This document shows, one piece after another, positions 35,556 through 44,414 of a stretch of 64,000 nt of DNA. The notes under the pieces are model-generated. The model did no database searches and had not been told where the DNA came from. It saw nothing but the letters and a program-made list of their open reading frames with translations. The translations under genes were made by a program, and so were the position numbers. Every line of letters begins with the position of its first letter. The first letter of the stretch is position 1. This DNA is from Peterkaempfera podocarpi. GTDB taxonomy: Bacteria > Actinomycetota > Actinomycetes > Streptomycetales > Streptomycetaceae. Where the stretch lies: contig NZ_CP162102.1 of NCBI RefSeq assembly GCF_042466665.1, forward strand, positions 4,092,001 through 4,156,000, read 5' to 3'.

Positions 35556-36374
35556 TCAGATCCCCGAAGAGATCATGAGCTTCACCGCGAAGCCGCCGAA
35601 GAGCATGGCCACACCTCCGGTCAGCCCGGCGGACAGGCGCCGCCGGCGGCGGAAGGCGTTCGCCAGCGCGGTGCCTGTGAGGATCAGCGCCGAGAGGTAG
35701 AGCACGCTGAAGGTCTGGAGGATGCCGCCCAGCAGAGCGAAGGACAGTACGGGCTTCCCGTACGAGGGATCCACGAACTGGGTGAAGAAGCTCAGCAGAA
35801 ACAGGATCGCCTTGGGGTTCAGCAGGCTGACGATCAGGGCCCGCCGGAACGGCCGCTCCTGCTTCTCCCCCATGCCGGAGCCTGCCTCGGCCACGGCACC
35901 GGCGGGCTCCGCCGTGGTCTGCCGGGCACCAGCGGCCCGGCCCGCCAGCGGGATGTACGAACGGAGCCTGGCCAGGCCGACGGCCAGGGCCCGGCGGAAG
36001 GGGCGCTGGGTGGTGGCGGACCCGGCGGTCCCGGAGGTGCCGGTGGTCACATCGGTCTCCGGTGTGCGGTGCTCGCGCCACAGGGCGCGGGCCGAGCGGA
36101 GCATGCCGACGCCGATCCAGACCAGGTAGGCGGCACCGCCGTAGCGGACCACGTCGAAGACCAGCGGGTTGGCCCTGAGCAGCGAGGCGACCCCGGCGGA
36201 GGTGAGGACGATCAGGGTGGTGTCGCCGAGGAAGACGCCCGAGGCGGCACGGTACCCGGTGCGTATGCCGCGGCGGGCGGCCACGGAGAGGACATAGAGG
36301 GAGTTCGGTCCCGGGAGGAGCACGATGATCAGTGCCCCGAGAGTGAAGGTGGCCAGATCGGGGACTCCCAGCAC
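35556..36374 (-). CDS. LysE/LeuE-family amino-acid exporter
   Basis: 272 residues from the GTG at 36374, which fits the family start (VLGVPDLATFTLGALIIVLLPGPNSLYVL) and has GGAAG 6 nt upstream. Six helices are predicted; the PGPNSLYVL motif and GLLNPKA-like SLLNPKAILFLLSFF are diagnostic of LysE/RhtB and closest to LeuE. The loop between helices 3 and 4 carries a ~60-residue Ala/Thr/Gly-rich insertion (TTGTSGTAGSATTQ onward) that standard LeuE lacks, including a duplicated RPFRRAL segment. Likely exports a neutral amino acid. Confidence 0.88.
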   Translation of the reverse strand: MLGVPDLATFTLGALIIVLLPGPNSLYVLSVAARRGIRTGYRAASGVFLGDTTLIVLTSAGVASLLRANPLVFDVVRYGGAAYLVWIGVGMLRSARALWREHRTPETDVTTGTSGTAGSATTQRPFRRALAVGLARLRSYIPLAGRAAGARQTTAEPAGAVAEAGSGMGEKQERPFRRALIVSLLNPKAILFLLSFFTQFVDPSYGKPVLSFALLGGILQTFSVLYLSALILTGTALANAFRRRRRLSAGLTGGVAMLFGGFAVKLMISSGI

Positions 36375-36455
36375 GGTGTCTTCCTTACTGCTCAAAATGT
36401 TCGGGCGGCCAGAAAAGTGTGCCATTGCCACTTTCCTGGCCGCCCTCGTATCCGT

Positions 36456-38078
36456 TCAGGAGGAGCAGACCTTGCCGTTCTCGGGTGCCTGGCCCTCCAG
36501 CAGATAGGTGTTGACCGCCGTGTCGATGCAGTCGCTGCGGCCGCCGTACGCGGTGTGGCCGTCGCCCTGGAAGGTGAGCAGCCGGCCGGAGGAGAGCTCG
36601 GCTGCCAGCGCCTTGGCCCAGACATAGGGGGTGGCCGGGTCGCGGGTGGTGCCGACGACGACGATGGGCGGGGCTCCGACGGCGGCGATGGTGTGCGGCC
36701 GGCCGGTGGAGTGCACCGGCCAGTAGGCGCAGGTCAGAGACATCCAGGCCATGGCCCGCCCGAAGTGCGGGGAGGTACGGACGAACTGCGCCACCGCCGA
36801 CTGGATCTGCTCGGGACCACTGAACGGAGCGGGCGTGTCCAGGCAGTTGACCGCCATGTTGGCGTACATCAGATTGCCGTAGCCGCCGTCGCTGCGGCGG
36901 TCGTAGTACGAATCCGAGAGGGCCAGCAGCCCCGCGCCCTTGCCCTGCTGTGCGTCCTTGAGCGCGGTGCGCAGCTGGGGCCAGAGGAAGTCCGCGTACA
37001 TGGCCTGGATCACACCGGTGGTGGCCAGCGCCTCGGTGAGGCGGCGGCTGCTGCCGGTGGCCAGAGGCGTGCGGTCGATCGAACGGAACAGGGCGTCGAG
37101 GCGGGTGCCTGCCTCGGCGGTGGTCCGGCCCAGCGGGCAGCCGCTCCGGGAGACACAGTCCTTGGCGAAGGCCGACCAGGCGACCTCGAAGCCGGCTGCC
37201 TGCCCGAGGGCGGCCTGCCGGGCGTCGAGGGACGGGTCGAGGGCGCCGTCCAGCACCATCCGGCCGACCCGGCTGGGGAACAGTCCGGCGTAGGCCGCGC
37301 CGAGATAGGTGCCGTAGGACTTGCCGACGTAGGTCAGCTTGTCGTCGCCCAGCAGGGCACGCAGCACATCCATGTCGCGGGCCGCCGCGATGGTGTCCAC
37401 ATACGGCAGGATCCGCCGGGACCGCTGCTCGCAGCCGGCGGCGAACTCCCGCACCTCCTTGACCAGGGTGGCGGTCTCCGCCGCGTTGTCCGGGGTGACG
37501 TCGGCGGCGGCGAAGGCGTCCATCCGGGGGGCGCTCAGGCACTCCACGGGGTCGCTGCGGCCGACGCCCCGCGGGTCGAAGCCGACCAGGTCGTATGCGG
37601 CGCGCACCGGCGCGGCGAAGCTCGCCGCCACACCCTCCAGGTAGGCGATGCCGGAGCCGCCGGGGCCGCCGGGGTTCAGCACCAGTGAGCCGGCCCGGGG
37701 AGCACCCCCGGTGGCCTTCTTGCGGTCGGCGATCAGCGTGAGATCGCCCTGCTCGGGGTGGGCGTAGTCCAGTGGCACCTTGAAGGTGGCGCACTCGAAG
37801 GAGCCGTCGCAGGCCCGCCAGCCGAGCTTCTGCCGGTAGTAGTGCAGCAGCGCGCTCGGGGTGGCGGCGGGCAGCGGCTGCAGCGCGGTACGGGCGGCTC
37901 CTCCGACGGCGGCCGCGTCACCGCCCGTCGTCCCCGGCGCCGGCGTGGTGTGGGCGTTGGCGGACGTCGGCCCGGAACCGCCGGAGGAGCAGGCGCCCAG
38001 CAGCAGCCCGCACACGGCCAGCAGTGCGGCCCCGCCTCGCCGCCGCCATGGCCCGAGCCTGTTGTTCGCCCTGCTCAT
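36456..38078 (-). CDS. Secreted TAP-like alpha/beta-hydrolase lipoprotein
   Basis: 540 residues. LLLGAC with Cys30 is a lipobox. The catalytic core is a tripeptidyl-aminopeptidase-type alpha/beta hydrolase: oxyanion segment LNPGGPGGSG, nucleophile Ser254 in GKSYGT, and late TTRDPATPY (Asp) and GDGHTAYGG (His) with the TAP-C domain. This is the Streptomyces mycelium-associated tripeptidyl peptidase (Slp/Tap) type, which releases N-terminal peptides from extracellular proteins. It lies next to the lysE-type gene and upstream in the conserved holB-tmk-topA neighbourhood. Confidence 0.9.
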   Translation of the reverse strand: MSRANNRLGPWRRRGGAALLAVCGLLLGACSSGGSGPTSANAHTTPAPGTTGGDAAAVGGAARTALQPLPAATPSALLHYYRQKLGWRACDGSFECATFKVPLDYAHPEQGDLTLIADRKKATGGAPRAGSLVLNPGGPGGSGIAYLEGVAASFAAPVRAAYDLVGFDPRGVGRSDPVECLSAPRMDAFAAADVTPDNAAETATLVKEVREFAAGCEQRSRRILPYVDTIAAARDMDVLRALLGDDKLTYVGKSYGTYLGAAYAGLFPSRVGRMVLDGALDPSLDARQAALGQAAGFEVAWSAFAKDCVSRSGCPLGRTTAEAGTRLDALFRSIDRTPLATGSSRRLTEALATTGVIQAMYADFLWPQLRTALKDAQQGKGAGLLALSDSYYDRRSDGGYGNLMYANMAVNCLDTPAPFSGPEQIQSAVAQFVRTSPHFGRAMAWMSLTCAYWPVHSTGRPHTIAAVGAPPIVVVGTTRDPATPYVWAKALAAELSSGRLLTFQGDGHTAYGGRSDCIDTAVNTYLLEGQAPENGKVCSS

Positions 38079-38252
38079 AGCACCGTTCCTTCGTGTTGGC
38101 GTGTCGGCCTGTTGCAGAGCGTAGTCGCAGCTGAGGGGGCCGCCCGGGTCCGCCGCACACGCGGGGCGTGTCGCGGCGCCCCGGGCGGGCGGCGGGTCGC
38201 CGCGGAGCGGGGCCGAGGGGTGCCCTGGGTCCGCCGCGGACGCGGGACGGAG

Positions 38253-39341
38253 TCAGGGGTGGGCCGACGCACCGGGGAGCGGTTCGCCGCGGGACTCGGC
38301 GAGATACTGCACGGCTGTCCTGACCAGCCGGATCCGCTCCTGTTCGGCGGCGGTGTCCCGGACGGCCGAGGTCTCCACGGTCGCGTGGGCGGGCCGGCCG
38401 TCGGCCGAGGCCAGAGCGTCCCGCAGCCGGTCGGCCTCGGCGCGTCCGGCGGGGTCGTGCTGGGCGGCGGCGAGCAGCAGCCGCGGGGTCGGCAGTCCCG
38501 GGCGCCCGTCGGCGGCGGCCCGGACCAGGGCCTCGCTGTCGTACCGGCCGGACAGGGCGGCCCCGGCGCCGTACAGGTCGGACCTGGTCAGCGCGGCGGC
38601 CACGGCGCAGGGCGCGGCGTCGCCGATGCCGAGCGTCTCCCAGCCCTGCGGTCCGGCGGGCAGGGTGCGGAACTCGGCGGCGACGGCGGCCCGCACGGCC
38701 TCGTCGTCGGGGACGGCGCCGGGGGCGGCGGTCAGCAGATCGCAGGGGTGCGCGGTGCCCGACGGTGCCTGGGGGGCGACGACCACGAACGGGACGGTGC
38801 GCTGCTGGGCAACGTCGCCGACGAAGCCGTCGAAGACATAGGGGGCCTCGGAGTCGGCCGTGGCGCCCGGCGTGCCGGTCTGCAGCACCACCACCGGGAA
38901 GCGGGTCTGGGTGTCCTCGGCGTACTGCGGGGGCAGCCAGACCCGGACGATGCGCTGGCCGCCGTCGGTTGCGCGGACCGTCCCCTGGAGCAGCTGTCCG
39001 CCTGCGGGGTGGCCGATGATGCCGAACGCCGTGGCCGGAGTCGCCGGGGCGGGGTCGGCCGGCCGGCCGGCGACGGCAGCCGCGGCAGCGGCCGGCGGGG
39101 CGCCGGTGGCGAAGCGCAGACGGTCGGCCGCACCGGTGCCGAGCGCCACCAGCAGGGCGAGTGCCAACAGCCCGGAGGCGGCCGAGCCGGCTCCGAGCAG
39201 CCGGGTGACACGGCGGTCGCCGGCCAGTCCGTAGGCTTCGGCTGCCCTCCGTTCCCGTTTGTGGTCGGCGGCGGCACGGGCGAGCCGGACCGCCGCGACG
39301 GCGGCGGTGACAAGCAGCAGGACAAGGATCGAGCGGAGCAC
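38253..39341 (-). CDS. Membrane-anchored esterase-like protein
   Basis: 362 residues from the GTG at 39341 (GGAGGTG, 7-nt spacing). Two hydrophobic segments at the N-terminus (LRSILVLLLVTAAVAAV and SGLLALALLVALG) precede an extracytoplasmic alpha/beta domain resembling the D-esterase/antigen-85 fold: RIVRVWLPPQY, FPVVVLQTGTPG, TVPFVVVAPQAP. The expected GxSxG elbow is weak (ETLGIGDAAPCAV has Asp where Ser would be), so catalysis is doubtful. Conserved neighbour of holB in streptomycetes, as I recall; function unknown. Confidence 0.75.
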   Translation of the reverse strand: MLRSILVLLLVTAAVAAVRLARAAADHKRERRAAEAYGLAGDRRVTRLLGAGSAASGLLALALLVALGTGAADRLRFATGAPPAAAAAAVAGRPADPAPATPATAFGIIGHPAGGQLLQGTVRATDGGQRIVRVWLPPQYAEDTQTRFPVVVLQTGTPGATADSEAPYVFDGFVGDVAQQRTVPFVVVAPQAPSGTAHPCDLLTAAPGAVPDDEAVRAAVAAEFRTLPAGPQGWETLGIGDAAPCAVAAALTRSDLYGAGAALSGRYDSEALVRAAADGRPGLPTPRLLLAAAQHDPAGRAEADRLRDALASADGRPAHATVETSAVRDTAAEQERIRLVRTAVQYLAESRGEPLPGASAHP

Positions 39342-39549
39342 GGGGGCACCTCCGGGACGGAGCCGCACCCCGCAGTCCGCGGCTTCCGCGGCGAGGCGCG
39401 TCGGCCTCCCACCCTGCAAGAGCACCTGGGGGTGTCCGTGGAACAATCCGGGCAAATCGCCCAGACCACTCGGACGAGTGAACGATACGGGCGGCCCTTC
39501 GGCCCTGCCGGGCAGCCCGGACGGGGGTACGGGCGGGGGTACGGACGAC

Positions 39550-40764
39550 TCAGCCGGCGCGCAGCGCCAGCGTCATGGCCTCGACCGCGAGCAGCGGGTC
39601 GACATTGCGGTCGAGCGCGGTACGGCAGGCCAGCACGGCCTCGATCCGGCGCAGCGTCGACTCCGGAGGGCCGCCGGACGCGACCCGCTGCAGAGCGGCC
39701 CGCTGGTCCTCGTTGGCCAGTTCACCGGTGCTGCCGAGCTGAAGTGCGAGGACGTCACGGTAGAAGCCCAGCAGTTCGATCAGTGCCACGCCGAGGCTCT
39801 CCCGTCGGGTACGGGTGGCGCGGCTCTTCTGGCGCTTCTCCAACTCCTTGATCGCTCCCGCCATGCCCCGGGGGGCCCGGCCGCCGAGCCCCTCGGCGGC
39901 GCCGTAGACCGCCTTGAGGTCGTCGGTCTCCTTGACGTCCCGCGTCCCGGCGAGCTCTTCGGCGTCCTGCTTGGCGGTGTCGACCAGTCGCTGGGCGGCG
40001 GCCAGGCAGGAACCCACGTCCGAGACCTCCAGGGGGATGCGCAGCACCTCGGCCCGGCGGGCGCGGACCTGCTCGTCCAGCGCCAGCCGGCGGGCCCGCT
40101 CCAGGTCGCCCTGGGAGGCGCGGGCGGCGGTCTCGGCGAGCACCGGATCGACTCCGTCGCGCCGCACCAGCATGTCGGCCACGGCCGGGGTGGGCGGAGT
40201 GCGCAGCACCAGCAGACGGCATCGGGAGCGGATGGTGGGCAGCACATCCTGCACGGAGGGGGCGCAGAGCAGCCAGACCGTACGCGGGGAGGGCTCCTCG
40301 ACGCCCTTGAGCAGGGCATTGGCAGCCTGCTCCGTGAGGCGGTGGGCGTCGTCGAGCAGGATCACCGACCAGCGGCCGCCGGTGGGATAGCTGGAGGCGC
40401 GCAGGACCAGCTCCCGCATGTCGCGGACCGGGATGGAGAGCCCGTCGTTGCGGACCGTCTTCACATCGGCGTGGCTGCCCGCGAGCACGGTGTGGCAGCC
40501 CTCGCAGAAGCCGCAGCCCGGGGTGCCGCCGAGCTCCAGATCGGAGCTGGTGCACTGGAGGGCTGCGGCGAAGGCGCGGGCGGCGGTCGCCTGGCCGGAC
40601 CCGGGCGGGCCGGTGAAGAGCCAGGCATGGGTCATCGCCGAGCCGGTTCCCGGCCCGGCGGCCTCCTGCCGCCCGGCGGTCACCACGGCCCGCGCCGCCA
40701 GGGCGGCTGAGGTCAGCTGCTCGACCACCCGCTCCTGACCGACCAGGTCGTCCCACACACTCAC
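39550..40764 (-). CDS. holB: DNA polymerase III delta' subunit
   Basis: 404 residues from GTG (VSVWDDLVGQERVVEQL). It belongs to the clamp-loader AAA+ family. The P-loop is degenerate (GPPGSGQATAA, no Lys), as expected for delta', which does not bind ATP. A Zn module (CTSSDLELGGTPGCGFCEGC) and an SRC motif (IRSRCRLLVL) are present. It forms the clamp-loader complex with gamma/tau and delta. Located directly after tmk, the common actinobacterial and firmicute arrangement. Confidence 0.95.
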   Translation of the reverse strand: MSVWDDLVGQERVVEQLTSAALAARAVVTAGRQEAAGPGTGSAMTHAWLFTGPPGSGQATAARAFAAALQCTSSDLELGGTPGCGFCEGCHTVLAGSHADVKTVRNDGLSIPVRDMRELVLRASSYPTGGRWSVILLDDAHRLTEQAANALLKGVEEPSPRTVWLLCAPSVQDVLPTIRSRCRLLVLRTPPTPAVADMLVRRDGVDPVLAETAARASQGDLERARRLALDEQVRARRAEVLRIPLEVSDVGSCLAAAQRLVDTAKQDAEELAGTRDVKETDDLKAVYGAAEGLGGRAPRGMAGAIKELEKRQKSRATRTRRESLGVALIELLGFYRDVLALQLGSTGELANEDQRAALQRVASGGPPESTLRRIEAVLACRTALDRNVDPLLAVEAMTLALRAG

Positions 40765-40990
40765 GGGACCATCTCCACGCCTCTGCCGTCCGTCCCCCGA
40801 CCCGGTCGAGCTTAGTCGGCGGGTCGGACACCCGGTGCGCGTACGCGAGGGCGGCCGACGGCGCTCGGCGGGGCGGAGCCGCGCAGGGGCGCTGCCGTGG
40901 GTCGGCGGACCGCGCCCGGCCCGGCGTCCGCGCGGCAAGGCCCGGGGACGGCCGGGCAGTCACCCGCGCCCCCGGGCCGTACGGGGGCCG

Positions 40991-43900
40991 TCAGTCGCCG
41001 CGGCCCCGGCGGCCGCGGTCCTGTCCGGAGTCGGCGTCGCCGTCGTGCTGCTGCCACTGCTCCCACTCCTCGCGGGAGCCGAGCAGCCGGTCGGTGAGGC
41101 TGGGGAGGTCGTCCATCGGAGTCTCCTCGGCCCAGTCCCGGCGCGGGCGGGACGGCTGCGCCGGCTCCTCGGGAGCAGCGGTCGCCTCCGGGTCCACGGC
41201 CGGCATCTCACGGGTGCGTTCGGCCGGCGACTCGGCGTGGGGACGCCGGGTCCGGCCCGGCGCCCGCCCGGCGGGGGCAGCCGCAGCGGGCCCGTCCTGC
41301 ACCCGGGGCAGCACCGTGGTCTCGTCACTCGGCGCCACCCTGGGCAGCACGGTGGTCTCGTCCTGCACCCGGGGCAGTACGGCGGTCTCGTCGCTGGGCG
41401 CCACCCTGGGCAGCGGCGTGGCGGAGTCCCCGGCGGCCGCGACGGCGGCGCGGCGGTCCTCCTCGGAGATCTCCGCGGTGGCGCCGTCCGGGTCGGCGGA
41501 CGCGCCGGCAGGCTCCTCGGGGGCCACCTGCGGGAGCTCAGCGGTCACCTCGGCCGCAGCAGCAGCCGCGGCCTCGGACTCGGCCCGCAGCCGGGCCTCC
41601 TCCGCACGCTGCAGCGCCTCCTCGGCGCGGCGGCGCTGCTCGGCCCGCTGTGCCTCGCGCTGCCGCTGGAGCTCCGCCTGACGGGCGGCCTCGGCCTCGA
41701 TCCGGCGCTGCTCCTCCTCCTCGGCCCGGCGGCGGTCCTCCTCCGCGGCGCGGCGGCGCTCCTCGTCCTCGGCGCGGCGCCTGGCCTCCTCCTCGGCGAG
41801 CCGGCGGGCGGCCTCCGCGGCCTGGCGCTCCTCCTCGGCCTTGCGCTGCCGCTCCCGCTCCTCCTCCTCGGCACGGAGCCTGGCGAGCATCTCCTGGCGC
41901 CTGCGCTCGGCCTCCTCGGCCTCGGCCTTGAGTCGGGCCTCCTCGGCGGCCCGGCGCTCGGCCTCCTCCTTGGCCTTGCGCTCCTGCTCGGCACGCTGCG
42001 CCCTCTCCTGCTCGGAGAGCGGGAGGTCGCGGTCGAGCCGGTGCCGGACGGCCGTGGTGACCGCGGTCGCGGGGCGTGAGGCGTCGACGACCAGGTAGCG
42101 GGAGGGGTCGGCTGCGGCGAGCGCCAGGAATCCGGCCCTCACCCGCTGGTGGAAGTCGCCGGGCTCGGACTCCAGCCGGTCCAGGGCCTCGGTGAAGCGC
42201 TCCCTGGCGGCCTCGGGGGCGACGTCCAGCACCACCGTGAGGTCGGGGACGAGTCCACCGGTGGCCCAGCGGGAGATCCGGGTGACCTCGGTGGCGGACA
42301 GGTCGCGGCCGGCGCCCTGGTAGGCGATGGAGGAGTCCATGTAGCGGTCGGTGATCACCACGGCGCCGCGCTCCAGGGCGGGCAGGATGACGTTCTCCAC
42401 GTGCTCTGCGCGGTCCGCCGCGTAGAGCAGGGCCTCGGCCCGGTGCGAGATACCGGTGTTGCCGACGTCCAGCAGCATGGCGCGCAGCCGCTGCCCCACC
42501 GGGCTGCCGCCGGGCTCGCGGGTGAGCACCACCTCATGGCCCTTGCTGCGGATCCACTCCGCCAGGGCCTGGGCCTGGGTGGACTTGCCGGCGCCGTCGC
42601 CGCCCTCCAGGGCGATGAAGTAGCCGCTGCCGGCCCGGTGCGGGGGCCTCGACGGGCTGCCCTGGAGGGCGTTCCACAGGTCGCGGCCGAAGGGGGCCGT
42701 GGCGCGGCGGTCGTCTGTCCGCAGCAGGACCACGACGGCGAGCACCAGGGTCAGCAGGCCGCACAGCGCAACGGCGAGGCCGGCGCCGCCCTGGCCGAAG
42801 GAGAAGGAGCCGGGGGTGCCGTCGCCGTAGTGGCGGGCGCCGATCGCGGCCGCCAGCAGCGGAACCACCAGCAGGGCGGCGGCGGTGACGGCGCGCAGCA
42901 CCGCGTGCAGGTGCTCGACGACCCTGGGCTGCCTTGCCTCCTCGGTCTCCTGGGCAAGCAGGTCCCGGCCGGTGGTGACGGCGGCTCCGGCCGCGGTGCC
43001 GGCGAGGGCGGTCAGCACCAGCACCAGGACGTAGTCCGGGACGAGGCCGGCGATCAGCAGTGCCAGGCCGAGGACCCCGAGCGCAAGGGCCAGCAGCCGG
43101 CGGCGGGAGAGCGCGGGCAGGGTGGTGCGGGCGGTACGGATGCCCAGGGCCGGGGCGCCTGTGGCGGCCAGCACCAGCAGGCCGTATCCGACCGGGCCGG
43201 CGCCGTGGTCGTAGGCGAGCAGCAGGGCGACGGAGGCGACACCCGCCATCGCCGCATAGGCGGCGGCGACGGCGAAGGTGAAGAAGGGGGCGGATCCGGT
43301 GCGGCCGCGGGAGAGCACGGGACCGGCGGCGTCCGAGGGGGCGCGGAGCCCCTGCAGCGGGGAGCGCGGGGCCGCGGCGGCGGCGCGGCCGGTGGGGAGC
43401 TCCTGGAGGTGGAGCAGCACGGCGGAGACGGCGAAGAGCAGCGCGGCTCCGACCGCCGGTGCGGTGCCCGGGTGGAACCGCACCCAGTCGCTGCCGGTGG
43501 CGATCACATTGCCGACCAGGGCGAGGACGACCAGCGCGGCGGCGCCCAGCGGCACGGTGGCCCAGCCGGTGAGGAGGTCCAGCGTGCGCATGGTCTCCAG
43601 CTGCGAGCCGGAGGGCCTGAGCTCGGCCGGGGGCGCATAGGGGTCGGCGGGCGGAAGCAGGGACGGGGCGGTGGCACCCTTGGCGACGGTCCACAGCCGC
43701 TCGACCGCACCCGCAGCGAAGACGGTGGCGAAGAGCCAGATGTAGGCGCTGCTTCCGGTCCAGACGATCCACCAGGGGGCGACGCCGACCAGGACGGCCC
43801 GCAGGGCGTCGCAGCCGAGGAGCGTCCAGCGGCGGTCCAGCCGCCCGGCGAGCAGGGAGTGCAGCGGGCCGAGCAGCACCGCGCCGAGCAGCAGGGTGGC

Positions 43901-44290
43901 GAGCAGGCGCGCGGCGAGCACCGCGGTCAGGGTGAACGCGAGCCCGCGGTAGCCGCCGCCGAACAGCTGCTGCACGGCGGAGGCCTGCAGGGTGAGCAGG
44001 GTGAGGACCAGCAGGGCGAGGCGGTCCGCCGTACCGCCGATCAGCTGGGTGGTCCACAGCCGGCGGTAGGGGCGGACGCGCAGCAGGGCGCGGATCCGCT
44101 CGCCGGGGGTTCCTGCCGGGCTGACCTCGGGCGTGGCCTGCCCGGATGCCGTCGGGGTGCCGTCAGCGACTGCGGGCTCCTCGCCGCCGGCGCCTGCCGG
44201 CCCGGGAGGTACCTCTGCTGACGTGGGCGGCGCCTTGGCCACCGCGGCCTCGGCCTCGGACTGTGGCTGTGGCTGCTCGTCACGCGTCAT
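40991..44290 (-). CDS. tmk: Giant thymidylate kinase fusion: MFS-like membrane domain, TMPK, coiled coil, Pro-rich tail
   Basis: 1099 residues; ordinary Tmk has about 210. Residues 1-~65 are acidic and disordered; ~70-540 form an MFS-like domain of about 12 helices (RPYRRLWTTQLIGGTADRLA); ~560-760 are thymidylate kinase with P-loop ALEGGDGAGKST, TREPGGSPVG, DRY motif ITDRYMDSSIAYQGAGR and a LID segment. Then comes a ~170-residue Glu/Arg/Ala coiled coil and a tail with four LPRV repeats (LPRVAPSDET, LPRVQDET). This anchors dTDP synthesis at the membrane; why is unknown. The layout is a known peculiarity of streptomycete Tmk. Followed by holB. Confidence 0.93.
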   Translation of the reverse strand: MTRDEQPQPQSEAEAAVAKAPPTSAEVPPGPAGAGGEEPAVADGTPTASGQATPEVSPAGTPGERIRALLRVRPYRRLWTTQLIGGTADRLALLVLTLLTLQASAVQQLFGGGYRGLAFTLTAVLAARLLATLLLGAVLLGPLHSLLAGRLDRRWTLLGCDALRAVLVGVAPWWIVWTGSSAYIWLFATVFAAGAVERLWTVAKGATAPSLLPPADPYAPPAELRPSGSQLETMRTLDLLTGWATVPLGAAALVVLALVGNVIATGSDWVRFHPGTAPAVGAALLFAVSAVLLHLQELPTGRAAAAAPRSPLQGLRAPSDAAGPVLSRGRTGSAPFFTFAVAAAYAAMAGVASVALLLAYDHGAGPVGYGLLVLAATGAPALGIRTARTTLPALSRRRLLALALGVLGLALLIAGLVPDYVLVLVLTALAGTAAGAAVTTGRDLLAQETEEARQPRVVEHLHAVLRAVTAAALLVVPLLAAAIGARHYGDGTPGSFSFGQGGAGLAVALCGLLTLVLAVVVLLRTDDRRATAPFGRDLWNALQGSPSRPPHRAGSGYFIALEGGDGAGKSTQAQALAEWIRSKGHEVVLTREPGGSPVGQRLRAMLLDVGNTGISHRAEALLYAADRAEHVENVILPALERGAVVITDRYMDSSIAYQGAGRDLSATEVTRISRWATGGLVPDLTVVLDVAPEAARERFTEALDRLESEPGDFHQRVRAGFLALAAADPSRYLVVDASRPATAVTTAVRHRLDRDLPLSEQERAQRAEQERKAKEEAERRAAEEARLKAEAEEAERRRQEMLARLRAEEEERERQRKAEEERQAAEAARRLAEEEARRRAEDEERRRAAEEDRRRAEEEEQRRIEAEAARQAELQRQREAQRAEQRRRAEEALQRAEEARLRAESEAAAAAAAEVTAELPQVAPEEPAGASADPDGATAEISEEDRRAAVAAAGDSATPLPRVAPSDETAVLPRVQDETTVLPRVAPSDETTVLPRVQDGPAAAAPAGRAPGRTRRPHAESPAERTREMPAVDPEATAAPEEPAQPSRPRRDWAEETPMDDLPSLTDRLLGSREEWEQWQQHDGDADSGQDRGRRGRGD

Positions 44291-44372
44291 GCGGCCAGCC
44301 TAGCCGTCGGAGGCGGCTTCAAACCGAGGGGTGGCCCTCCGCGTGCATGTTCATGACGCGGTTGTGACCCGC

Positions 44373-44407
44373 GGCGGCGGGACCGGCCCAGGGCCGGTCC
44401 CGCCGCC
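44373..44407 (-). terminator. topA terminator
   Basis: A perfect 17-bp GC stem (GGCGGCGGGACCGGCCC and complement) with a 1-nt centre lies 8 bp past the topA stop, separating it from tmk. Confidence 0.75.
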
Positions 44408-44414
44408 GTCGTGG

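Noticed and set aside
39550..40764. Inactivated DnaX because of the mutated P-loop
   Set aside because: Loss of the P-loop Lys is normal for delta' subunits, and the tmk neighbourhood fits holB.
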